From CAZFLD01 sp964519835 (lineage in GTDB: Bacteria; Spirochaetota; Spirochaetia; DSM-27196; CAZFLD01): a stretch of DNA of 12,808 nucleotides. The notes beneath the pieces are model-generated. The model saw only the letters and a list, made by a program, of their open reading frames with translations. It was not told where the DNA came from and did no database searches. The DNA lies in assembly GCA_964519835.1 (NCBI GenBank), contig CAZFLD010000099.1, positions 1 to 12,808 of the forward strand, given 5' to 3'. Of this stretch, positions 1 to 6,486 are shown in pieces (the first letter of the stretch is position 1; the number at the start of each line of letters is the position of its first letter). Position numbers and translations under genes: made by a program.

Positions 1-213
1 CCAGCAGCTGCTCTGTTGATCAGCAGGAAATCCCGTGGAAGATCCGAACGCTTACCACAAAAGTAACGGTAGAGTTTGTCTTGTAGACTTTTGCATCGGT
101 GAAGGGTTGGGCTCGATTTCGATACCACTAAGGTACCTGGACGTGCGCCCGTAGGCGGCACACAGCGCGGTCACACCGGCGGCGGGCGAAAAGCTTGCGC
201 TTCCCCCCGTTCG
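1..213. other. Intergenic stretch with no well-supported gene
   Basis: This stretch lies downstream of the minus-strand reductase gene. The only open frame I can trace is on the minus strand, from a possible GTG near 163 running off the window edge (about 54 codons, containing a run such as DKLYRYFCGKRSDLPRDF). It has no clear ribosome binding site and I recognise no family, so it may be the start of a neighbouring gene or chance. No convincing hairpin plus T-run terminator was seen after the reductase stop. Confidence 0.3.
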
Positions 214-1680
214 TCAGGAATCGTGGTAACGGCGGTCGCCTGGTGCGATAGAGGAATCGTGATGAGCCGCCTGGACGACTTTCTGGAAGGGCTTGACCAT
301 CTCGCCCTGTAGTCGATTTCGAATTTCCTCACGCATACCGGGCATTCTGGTAAACACGTTCATGATTGCCGCCTTCGCCCGGCGACGCCTTCGTCGATGG
401 GGAAAATCGTAGAAGCCGTGCTTGCGATAGTAGGCGTGGTCCGCCTGGAAGACAAAACTGAGGCCGCCAAAGACCTCGTCGCGAAATAGCCTGAGTCCGG
501 CGACACCCCGAAAGCTCACCGGTGGGTGCAGGTCCACTTCCACCGCGTCCGTCAGTAAAGCGGCGAGTTCGTCTATGCAGCGATCGATGTTGTTCGGCGT
601 CTCATCGGTAACAATATCCACGACGTGCCCGCGCATCACCTCGGCGTAGGACAAAAGGATTTCCCGGGCGTTCTCGTTACCGCCGAGCGGGCCGGCGACA
701 AGAAAGGCAATCTGCTTCCCTTCCAATCGCGGTTGGTGGGTGTAGACAAAGGTCCGTTCCAGATAGCGTTGCCACACTGCGGAGAAGTATCTGTCGCGCA
801 TCGTGAGGGCGAAGACCACCGCCTTCGCCGGTAGCACTTTCGAGTTCAGCATCTCCACAAACTCGTCCTTTGTTCCTTCGTACGCGCAGCGGTTGTCAAA
901 GCCGCACTTGAGGCATCCCATACAGTGTCCGAATCGAAGCGCCGATAGATCGACGACGTCGGCGGTCGGGTGCAAATGGCGGAATCGTTCCACCATCGCC
1001 GTGGTGTTGGGGGATGCGGCGTCGGTGACGATCGTGACGTGTGGAGCGGAAGCGCCGCGGACACCGGGAGCGGCGGGGCCCGAGTCCGGCTGAGCGGAGA
1101 ACGGCTGAGCAGAGGTGGGCGGAACATCCGACGGCCGATACTCGGGCGTCGCAAGGTTCAAGGGTGCGTAGCGTCGGCTCGGACGGTCGCCACGAAGAAT
1201 ACGCCGCTCAACCCCGGAAAACCAGCGCAGCAGGTGCTCTCTCATCGTGTCGTCTAACAGATCGTGCATCTCCGCCGGGAACGCACCGAGGTACCGCATA
1301 CCAAGATCATCGCACACCCCGTGGATGTAGTTATGGGCGGTGTGGTCGTAGAAGTGGATCGATGTGCTGAGAGAGGCGGCGTAACGATCGCGAAAGGCTT
1401 GGCCCCCGTCGTGCTCGAATACGATCTCGATAAACCGTTTGTATCCGGAACTCACAAGCAAGAAGTAGAGCGGGAACGCCCACAACACAAGATCCGCCGA
1501 GGCGACGGTTTCGAGAAGCTCGGTGAGTGCCCCCGGGTCCCGTTCGTACTTCTTGTAGGTCTGGGCGGCGTAGACAAAGGTGAATGTGTCTTCCGGCCGA
1601 CATGCGGCAAGATACCGCACGTACTCGGCGGTAATACTCTGAGAACCTTTGGGACTGCCCGACAACACAACGACGTTCAT
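214..1680 (-). CDS. Tandem flavodoxin-fold NAD(P)H-dependent oxidoreductase
   Basis: A 488-residue protein that appears to be two flavodoxin-like (NADPH-dependent FMN reductase type) domains in one chain. Domain 1 spans about residues 1-165 and opens with VVVLSGSPKGSQS, the usual phosphate-binding loop for FMN after the first beta strand, with a WAFPLYF segment near 67-73. A Pro/Ser/Ala-rich linker covers about 170-212. Domain 2 spans about 213-385 and starts with VTIVTDAASPNTTAM. It carries a cysteine cluster at C253, C256, C259 and C265 (CMGCLKC then C), as in iron-sulfur flavoproteins and related reductases. The C-terminal ~100 residues include an Arg-rich stretch (429-434). Likely role is cytoplasmic flavin-dependent electron transfer; the substrate is unknown. 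The ATG overlaps the TetR stop (ATGA, 1677-1680) and has an AGGAGG-type Shine-Dalgarno about 10 nt upstream, so it is co-transcribed with the regulator. Domain assignment is from motif reading, not a search. Confidence 0.8.
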   Translation of the reverse strand: MNVVVLSGSPKGSQSITAEYVRYLAACRPEDTFTFVYAAQTYKKYERDPGALTELLETVASADLVLWAFPLYFLLVSSGYKRFIEIVFEHDGGQAFRDRYAASLSTSIHFYDHTAHNYIHGVCDDLGMRYLGAFPAEMHDLLDDTMREHLLRWFSGVERRILRGDRPSRRYAPLNLATPEYRPSDVPPTSAQPFSAQPDSGPAAPGVRGASAPHVTIVTDAASPNTTAMVERFRHLHPTADVVDLSALRFGHCMGCLKCGFDNRCAYEGTKDEFVEMLNSKVLPAKAVVFALTMRDRYFSAVWQRYLERTFVYTHQPRLEGKQIAFLVAGPLGGNENAREILLSYAEVMRGHVVDIVTDETPNNIDRCIDELAALLTDAVEVDLHPPVSFRGVAGLRLFRDEVFGGLSFVFQADHAYYRKHGFYDFPHRRRRRRAKAAIMNVFTRMPGMREEIRNRLQGEMVKPFQKVVQAAHHDSSIAPGDRRYHDS

Positions 1681-2288
1681 GGATGAAACCTCCTCTCGGC
1701 TTTTTCAAGATCAAAATCACCCCGCTCTTCCATCACCGCCAGGGCGATCATACGCCCGCCGACGTCCCGAAGCAGCTTGCGCTCGCCCTCGATATCTTCG
1801 GCCGTCGGTCTCGCCTTTGCCAGCGCCGCAAGACCGTGGGTATATACAAACATGTTTTTTAGTAGGTTCTCGAGCCGTTCCTCCGGGAGTGCGGCGAGGA
1901 CGGCGTCCCGACGCATCCTTTGGGTCAGCCCGAGGAACGGCCACTCGTCGGCCGACGGTGATAGACGCGCCCGGCCCTTGGTCATCAGCAGCTGAAAGAG
2001 GTTAGGCTCCGACCGCGAAAAGTCGAGGTAGGCGAGGCCAATGCCAAGAAACGCACTTTCCGGATCCGGCGACGGCAACTCGTGGCCAAGTGCGATCTCA
2101 AGCGTGCGATCAACGGCCGCATCGACAAGCGCGCCGATTGAGCCAAAGGCGCTGTAGATCGGTTGCGTCGAACACCCGATCGCGCCGGCGACGGACCGCG
2201 CGGAAAGCGATTCGGGCCCGTTATCCCGGACTTCCCGTATGGCACCGTCGACGATGATCTCTCGGGTCAATACTGTTTTCGAAGGCAC
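1677..2288 (-). CDS. TetR/AcrR-family transcriptional repressor
   Basis: With the GTG start at 2288 the protein is 203 residues, the usual TetR length. An ATG at 2357 in the same frame would add 23 residues but would bury the promoter and operator inside the gene, so I prefer GTG. The N-terminal helix-turn-helix is clear: LTREIIVDGAIREVRDNGPESLSARSVA, split as a helix 1 segment (IIVDGAIREVRDNG) then SLSARSVAGAIGCSTQPIYSAF, typical of TetR DNA-binding domains. The rest is an all-helical ligand-binding and dimerisation domain, with a YLDFSRSEPNLFQLL stretch common in this family. The stop overlaps the downstream reductase start by 4 nt, so ligand binding probably relieves repression of both. 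Two tandem palindromes over its own promoter indicate autoregulation. The inducer is not predictable. The short or absent 5' leader would make translation near-leaderless, consistent with the lack of a Shine-Dalgarno. Confidence 0.85.
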   Translation of the reverse strand: MPSKTVLTREIIVDGAIREVRDNGPESLSARSVAGAIGCSTQPIYSAFGSIGALVDAAVDRTLEIALGHELPSPDPESAFLGIGLAYLDFSRSEPNLFQLLMTKGRARLSPSADEWPFLGLTQRMRRDAVLAALPEERLENLLKNMFVYTHGLAALAKARPTAEDIEGERKLLRDVGGRMIALAVMEERGDFDLEKAERRFHP

Positions 2289-2289
2289 T

Positions 2290-2317
2290 ATAACGAATGT
2301 TATATAACGAATGTTAT
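2290..2317. promoter_or_regulatory. Tandem palindromic operator for the TetR regulator
   Basis: The 14-mer ATAACGAATGTTAT occurs twice with no gap (2290-2303 and 2304-2317). Each copy is an inverted repeat (ATAAC-GAAT-GTTAT). The pair sits immediately upstream of the TetR GTG and covers the -10 element and most of the -10/-35 spacer, the expected place for a repressor site. Assignment to the adjacent TetR is inference from position and symmetry. Confidence 0.75.
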
Positions 2318-2327
2318 GTTTTGCCAA
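2299..2327 (-). promoter_or_regulatory. Sigma70-type promoter of the tetR-reductase operon
   Basis: On the minus strand TTGGCA (plus 2322-2327) is followed by a 17-nt spacer and TATAAC (plus 2299-2304), each 5/6 to the sigma70 consensus with ideal spacing. Transcription would start near 2292, only about 4 nt before the GTG at 2288, giving an almost leaderless mRNA. The operator overlaps it. Confidence 0.7.
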
Positions 2328-2399
2328 GATACCAAACGGGCGCACCGTGGTCGGCATGCTGTCAAACGTTTTGGGTCCGAGGTACCGTACTCTGTTTTA

Positions 2400-2835
2400 C
2401 TATCTCTCGAGCGACGTACCATGCGGTGATCATTGCCGTCGGCGCAGGCAAAACAGATGTGGCTCGCTCCGCATCGCTCGATCGCACGATCGAGATCCGG
2501 ACTTCCGCGGAGACATAGGTACACTGCAAACGCGGCTTCGGAAGGTCGGGAACGGTCAATCTCGGCGATGAGCGCCGCCGCAAGGTGGTCCCTTCCGATG
2601 AGATCGAAGCAGGTGTGATGCGAATCGGCGGCGGACACGACCCAGCGGGCGGCGACGTTACTTCCGTCGGCAAGGGTCAGGCCGATCGCGACGCCGTCGG
2701 ACACGCGGATGCGCGAATCTCCGAAGTAACGCTTGTGCAAATCCCGGTTGGTCCGGCCGCGCGCCATCAGAAGAGCCCAGGGAAGGAGCGGGTGGCGGAT
2801 GAGCAACAACAGCATCGTCTTGAGCGCGCCGCGCC
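2400..2835 (-). pseudogene. Decayed FAD-dependent oxidoreductase (phytoene desaturase / retinol saturase type)
   Basis: An open minus-strand frame reads GVAIGLTLADGSNV, then WVVSAADSHHTCFDLIGRD, then PSEAAFAVYLCL. This order matches the middle to C-terminal part of phytoene desaturase-like amine oxidases (ligand 'V-x-L-A-D-G', 'V-S-x-A-D-P-H-x-T-F-x-D-L-x-G', 'P-S-x-x-x-F-x-V-Y-L'). Before it lies LLLLIRHPLLPWALLMA and DLHKRYFGDSRIR, which in the family are followed by a long substrate/FAD segment that is missing here, suggesting an internal deletion. Similarity stops near 2426 and the frame then runs into the TetR promoter. In another frame at about 2884-2945, GYAGVTAVAQHHVQRAGGH vaguely resembles a decayed N-terminal dinucleotide-binding motif; that part is weak. 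No start with ribosome binding site and no complete domain remain. Family call from motif recall only. Confidence 0.6.
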
Positions 2836-3108
2836 CTTGGTCTCGACGCCGGGACGCGTGTTCGCCGGCGACGGCATACCCGGGTGACCGCCGGCTCTTT
2901 GGACATGGTGCTGCGCAACCGCAGTTACTCCGGCATAACCAGGGTTGCGCGACGCCACGGGGCGCGGCCTCGTAGTGGTGGTGGCTGGACGAGTTTGCCT
3001 CCGCCCCAGGTTATTTCCTAGTAGCGACTTAAGAGCCCCGCCGCCGTTCGGATCCTGTCTGGCACGGTTGTCGCTATACCTGTGGTACCACACTCCTGGA
3101 GGACAGCC

Positions 3109-3323
3109 ATGCTGCAGCGGCATCACCAGCTTATCTGTATTCTTGATCGGTCGGGCTCCATGGAACCTATCACGGGCGACGCCAAAGGGGGCTTTAACGC
3201 CTTTGTCGACGGTCGGAAACACACGGCGGGATCCACCCCCGTCACTTCCAGGGCTTTCTTGAAGATGACGGAGATGGTGAGCGAACAACGGCGAAGGCGC
3301 GCAAAAGGAGGAGGAGGGCGTAG
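3109..3323 (+). pseudogene. Truncated von Willebrand factor A domain gene
   Basis: An ATG at 3109 with a GGAGGA ribosome binding site 8 nt upstream begins MLQRHHQLICILDRSGSM, continuing EPITGDAKGGFNAFVDG. This is the start of a VWA domain with the metal-binding DxSxS motif (DRSGS) of the metal-ion-dependent adhesion site, as in small bacterial VWA proteins. After about residue 42 the similarity is lost, and no frame continues the domain (about 150 further residues would be expected). From 3246 a different frame reads FQGFLEDDGDGERTT and then a basic tail to a TAG at 3321-3323, which could be the gene's own C-terminus after a large internal deletion, but this is speculative. An intact start and binding site with no body suggests recent truncation. 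Confidence 0.6.
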
Positions 3324-3391
3324 GGTGCCGGTAAATGCTTGTTTCGCGTTCGGACATTTTGGTGCATACTGTTTGCCTTGGCGCTCCGAAT

Positions 3392-3416
3392 GTGGAACGA
3401 TCATGAGGTGTTCCAC
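3392..3416. promoter_or_regulatory. Inverted repeat upstream of cas3
   Basis: GTGGAAC (3392-3398) and GTTCCAC (3410-3416) form a perfect 7-bp inverted repeat with an 11-nt spacer, about 130 nt before the cas3 ATG. It could be a repressor site controlling the cas operon. No convincing -35/-10 pair is visible around it; a CATACT at 3365-3370 is the best -10-like match, with no well-spaced -35. It also overlaps the edge of the HD-domain remnant, so chance is possible. Confidence 0.3.
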
Positions 3417-3556
3417 CTATTGCCGATCTGGCCGAAAGGTGGGCGGGGAAGATGGGTGTTCCGTCGCTGGGGCGGCTTGCGGGTGGATTGCATGATGTCG
3501 GCCACACAAGGGGTCTATTTCAGCCAACCAAATTCCGGGGAGTTCATGAAGGGTAA
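3407..3556 (+). pseudogene. Remnant of a second Cas3-like HD domain
   Basis: In the frame starting at 3422 (one off from cas3) the sequence reads ADLAERWAGKMGVPSLGRL followed by AGGLHDVGH and then a FQ. The intact cas3 downstream reads ADLAGRFSSRLSAAELGHL, AGLWHDLGK and FQ with exactly the same spacing: the His-Asp pairs are at 3491 and 3699 and the 'ADLA' codons at 3422 and 3630, a constant 208-nt offset. The frame has a stop at 3404-3406 and ends at a TAA at 3554-3556, just inside cas3. It has no start codon and holds only the first HD motif, so it is a fragment, not a gene. DNA between the two copies has diverged, so it is an old paralogous or replaced cas3 rather than a fresh duplication. 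Confidence 0.6.
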
Positions 3557-5801
3557 GTACTTCGCACATACCCGTCCGAACGCGGGTCCGGAAGATTGGC
3601 AGCCGCTTGAGGATCACCTTGCTGGAGTTGCCGATCTCGCCGGACGATTCTCGTCACGGCTTTCTGCGGCGGAATTGGGCCATTTGGCCGGCTTGTGGCA
3701 CGATCTTGGGAAATACTCTGAGACGTTTCAGAACTACATATCGGCGGCGGGCAACAACGGTACCCAACCCGTTGTAAAGCGAGGATCCGTCGACCACTCC
3801 TCGGCAGGCGCGCAGCACGCCAATTCGCTTCTCGGCCAACAGGGGAAGTGGGCGGAGCTGTATTCGTTGGCCTATGTCATCCTTGGCCATCACGCCGGGC
3901 TTCCGGTGGGAAAGTCCAACGAGCTCTCCTGTGTTTGGGAACGGCTCCGCAAGACGATCGAACCCTATGGCGATAATGCCTTCGACGCCATCCTGCATCC
4001 TTTCGTACTGCCGAGGGTGAGTGCCCCAAAGTGCTTTGGAGAGGGTGAAGGATTCGCGCGCATGTTCTTCATTCGGATGCTCTTCTCAGCTCTGGTGGAT
4101 GCGGACTTTCTCGATACGGAAGCGTTTATCGATTCCTCCCGGTCGAAGGATCGGGGGCAGCAGCACGTTGGCATTGGTCAGCTACGGGTTACGCTCGAGA
4201 GGCACATAGACGGCCTCCAATCGGGTGTGCCCGCTGGTGGCGTCGGAGACAGAAAAGGTGCCGTCAATGAGGTGCGAAAAGAAGTTGTCAACGCCTGTCG
4301 CCTACGCGCTACCGAGCCTCCAGGCTTTTTTAGTCTCACGGTCCCGACTGGGGGTGGAAAGACTCTCTCTTCACTCGCGTTCTCCCTTGCCCATGCAGAG
4401 AGGTGGGGGCTTGATCGTGTAATCTACGCCGTCCCGTACACCAGCATAATCGAGCAGAATGCGGACGTGTTTCGGGACGTCTTCAAGGATGAGTATGGTG
4501 CGGGCGTTGTCCTTCAGCACCACAGCAACTTCGTTGCCGACGATCAGGACCAGTGGTCGAAACTTGCTGCCGAAAACTGGGACGCTCGTCTTGTCGTTAC
4601 AACCAATGTCCAGCTCTTCGAGTCACTCTTTGCGCACCGCACTTCCAAGTGTCGCAAAATCCACAACATGGCAAACAGCGTCATTGTCCTCGATGAGGCG
4701 CAGATGCTTCCGGTGGGACAGCTTCGACCAACCCTTGCGGCGCTACGAACTCTCGTCGAGGACTACCGGTGTACGGTTGTCGTGTGCACCGCCACGCAGC
4801 CCGCCCTCAATAAGCGTCCCGACTTTCCAACGGGACTCCCGCACGTGAGGGAGATCATCGAAAGACCCGCCTCTCTATACGAGCGCCTAAAGCGTGTTGA
4901 GGCCAACGTCCTCGGTGAAACGACTGTAGAACAGCTCGCCGACCGCATAGCCGAAGAGCGACAGGCGTTATGCATCGTAAACACAAAACGACGAGCGGCC
5001 GAGCTGTATGAGTGTTTGCGCGGAATCGGAGTTCAAGGGCTCTTTCATCTCAGCGCGGCGATGTGTCCGACTCATCGGAGCGGGACGCTTTCCACGATCA
5101 GGCATACCTTGCATTCCGGCCGTGCCTGCAGCGTGGTGAGTACCCAACTCATTGAAGCGGGTGTCGACATCGACTTTCCTACGGTCTATCGGGAGATCGC
5201 CGGCATTGACTCGCTCGCTCAGGCGGCAGGCCGCTGCAACCGCGAAGGTACGCTGCCCGGTCTCGGCCGACTCAACGTCTTCTGGACGGAGGATGCCCTG
5301 CCTCCAGGGATGCTGCGAAATACCGCCCAAACCGCCCGGCGAATTATGCCCGAGGGCGGGGACATCCTTAGCTTGGACGTGGTGGAGCGCTACTACAAGG
5401 AGCTTCTCTTCGATAAGGATACGGACGCCACCGGGGTGTTCGCACTGGCCAACGATGCCAAGCGTAATGCTCGCATGAACTTCGACTTTCCCGAGATCGC
5501 GCATCGTTATCGACTGATAAGCGAGGAGTCTGAATCGGTTGTGATACCCTTCGACGACGATGCTTGCCGCCTCGTCGGGGCACTGGAGTCCGGTTTTGGC
5601 AAACGAGAGATCCTACGCAAGCTCCAACCTTACGTCGTTCAGGTAAGGCGGCGTCGGTTGCGAGAACTCCTGGCGGCCGGTGCGGTCCGTATTGTGGACG
5701 GCACTGTCACGGTGCTTGAGCAAGGTGAGATGTACGATCCTGTCCTGGGATTGCTGCCCCGGGACCCGAACGATCGGGATCCGCAGGAGCTCATGGGTTA
5801 A
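3546..5801 (+). CDS. cas3: CRISPR-associated nuclease-helicase Cas3, Type I-C
   Basis: The effector nuclease recruited by Cascade after R-loop formation; it nicks and degrades the displaced DNA strand while translocating with ATP. I choose the ATG at 3546 (751 residues): it has GGGGAG just upstream and gives the usual opening MKGKYFAHTR; the frame is open further upstream (to 3339) but that part is remnant sequence. HD nuclease domain at ~1-200: WHDLGK (H52, D53), DHSSAG (H84) and GHHAGLP (H115, H116). Helicase: Walker A VPTGGGKT at 266-273, DEAQ box at 383-386, CTATQP at 414-419, motif V STQLIEAGVDIDF from 532, motif VI QAAGRCNRE at 559-567. All catalytic positions expected for an active enzyme are present. 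A 28-nt gap with a strong Shine-Dalgarno separates it from cas5c. Confidence 0.97.
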   Translation: MKGKYFAHTRPNAGPEDWQPLEDHLAGVADLAGRFSSRLSAAELGHLAGLWHDLGKYSETFQNYISAAGNNGTQPVVKRGSVDHSSAGAQHANSLLGQQGKWAELYSLAYVILGHHAGLPVGKSNELSCVWERLRKTIEPYGDNAFDAILHPFVLPRVSAPKCFGEGEGFARMFFIRMLFSALVDADFLDTEAFIDSSRSKDRGQQHVGIGQLRVTLERHIDGLQSGVPAGGVGDRKGAVNEVRKEVVNACRLRATEPPGFFSLTVPTGGGKTLSSLAFSLAHAERWGLDRVIYAVPYTSIIEQNADVFRDVFKDEYGAGVVLQHHSNFVADDQDQWSKLAAENWDARLVVTTNVQLFESLFAHRTSKCRKIHNMANSVIVLDEAQMLPVGQLRPTLAALRTLVEDYRCTVVVCTATQPALNKRPDFPTGLPHVREIIERPASLYERLKRVEANVLGETTVEQLADRIAEERQALCIVNTKRRAAELYECLRGIGVQGLFHLSAAMCPTHRSGTLSTIRHTLHSGRACSVVSTQLIEAGVDIDFPTVYREIAGIDSLAQAAGRCNREGTLPGLGRLNVFWTEDALPPGMLRNTAQTARRIMPEGGDILSLDVVERYYKELLFDKDTDATGVFALANDAKRNARMNFDFPEIAHRYRLISEESESVVIPFDDDACRLVGALESGFGKREILRKLQPYVVQVRRRRLRELLAAGAVRIVDGTVTVLEQGEMYDPVLGLLPRDPNDRDPQELMG

Positions 5802-5829
5802 TGAAAGAAAAAGGAGAAAGGGAGGTGCA

Positions 5830-6486
5830 ATGAGTTACGGATTTGCATTGCGAGTCTGGGGCCCCTTTGCGTGCTTCACCCGACCTGAAATGAAGGTGGA
5901 GCGCGTCACCTATGACCTCATCACCCCCGGGGCTGCAAGAAACATCCTCCAGGCCATTTACTGGAAGCCGGATTTCGACTGGATTGTCGATCGCATTCAC
6001 GTGCTCAACCCTCCTGCGTTTACGAACATCCGCAGGAATGAGCTCAAGAACCGGCTTTCCGAGGCCGTGGTGAAGCGAGCGATGAAGACCGACGAACACG
6101 AGCCCGTCCATACCTTTATTGAGGACGATCGTACCCAGCGATCGGCGGTTGTCCTGCGCGACGTAGACTACGTTATTGAAGCTCATTTCGAGCCTAAGGC
6201 GGATGGGGAGTTCAACCACGGCAAGCACGCGGAGATGTTTCGCCGCCGTGCCTCCAGGGGGCAATGCTTTAACCAGCCGTATCTTGGTACCCGGGAGTTC
6301 TCGGCTGCCTTCGAGCTCCTCGAGGGCAAGGTCCCACCGTCCCGCATGAAGGGGCAGGCGGATCTCGGATTCATGCTCTATGACATCGACTTCGAGAACG
6401 ACATGACACCCTTGTTCTTTCGCCCGGTTATCCGGGATGGCGTTGTCGAGGTGCCCCGGCCTGAATCCCCGGAGGTGTATCGATGA
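5830..6486 (+). CDS. cas5c: Cas5c (Cas5d), Cascade subunit and crRNA endoribonuclease
   Basis: In Type I-C there is no Cas6; Cas5c cuts pre-crRNA at the base of the repeat hairpin and stays on the 5' handle. The ATG at 5830 follows an AGGGAGG site and gives 218 residues, normal for the family. The start YGFALRVWGPFACFTRPEM is the typical RAMP beta strand and loop of Cas5c. Candidate catalytic residues by position are Y44 (in IYW) and the K132-H133 pair in the GKHAEMFRRR segment, corresponding to the Tyr/Lys/His set described for Bacillus halodurans Cas5d; the equivalence is my alignment by eye. The stop overlaps the cas8c start by 4 nt (ATGA, 6483-6486), implying coupled translation. Confidence 0.96.
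   Translation: MSYGFALRVWGPFACFTRPEMKVERVTYDLITPGAARNILQAIYWKPDFDWIVDRIHVLNPPAFTNIRRNELKNRLSEAVVKRAMKTDEHEPVHTFIEDDRTQRSAVVLRDVDYVIEAHFEPKADGEFNHGKHAEMFRRRASRGQCFNQPYLGTREFSAAFELLEGKVPPSRMKGQADLGFMLYDIDFENDMTPLFFRPVIRDGVVEVPRPESPEVYR

Noticed and set aside
2767..3507. 246-codon open frame on the minus strand opposite the VWA and HD remnants
   Set aside because: Composition is low-complexity Pro/Arg/Ser, no family recognised, no ribosome binding site. Only a weak dinucleotide-binding-like stretch near 2884-2945 is kept as part of the oxidoreductase remnant.
3339..3545. 69-residue N-terminal extension of Cas3 from an in-frame ATG at 3339
   Set aside because: The extension has no Cas3 similarity in that frame, while the ATG at 3546 has a purine-rich site and gives the family's usual start. 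The upstream DNA is explained by an HD remnant in another frame.
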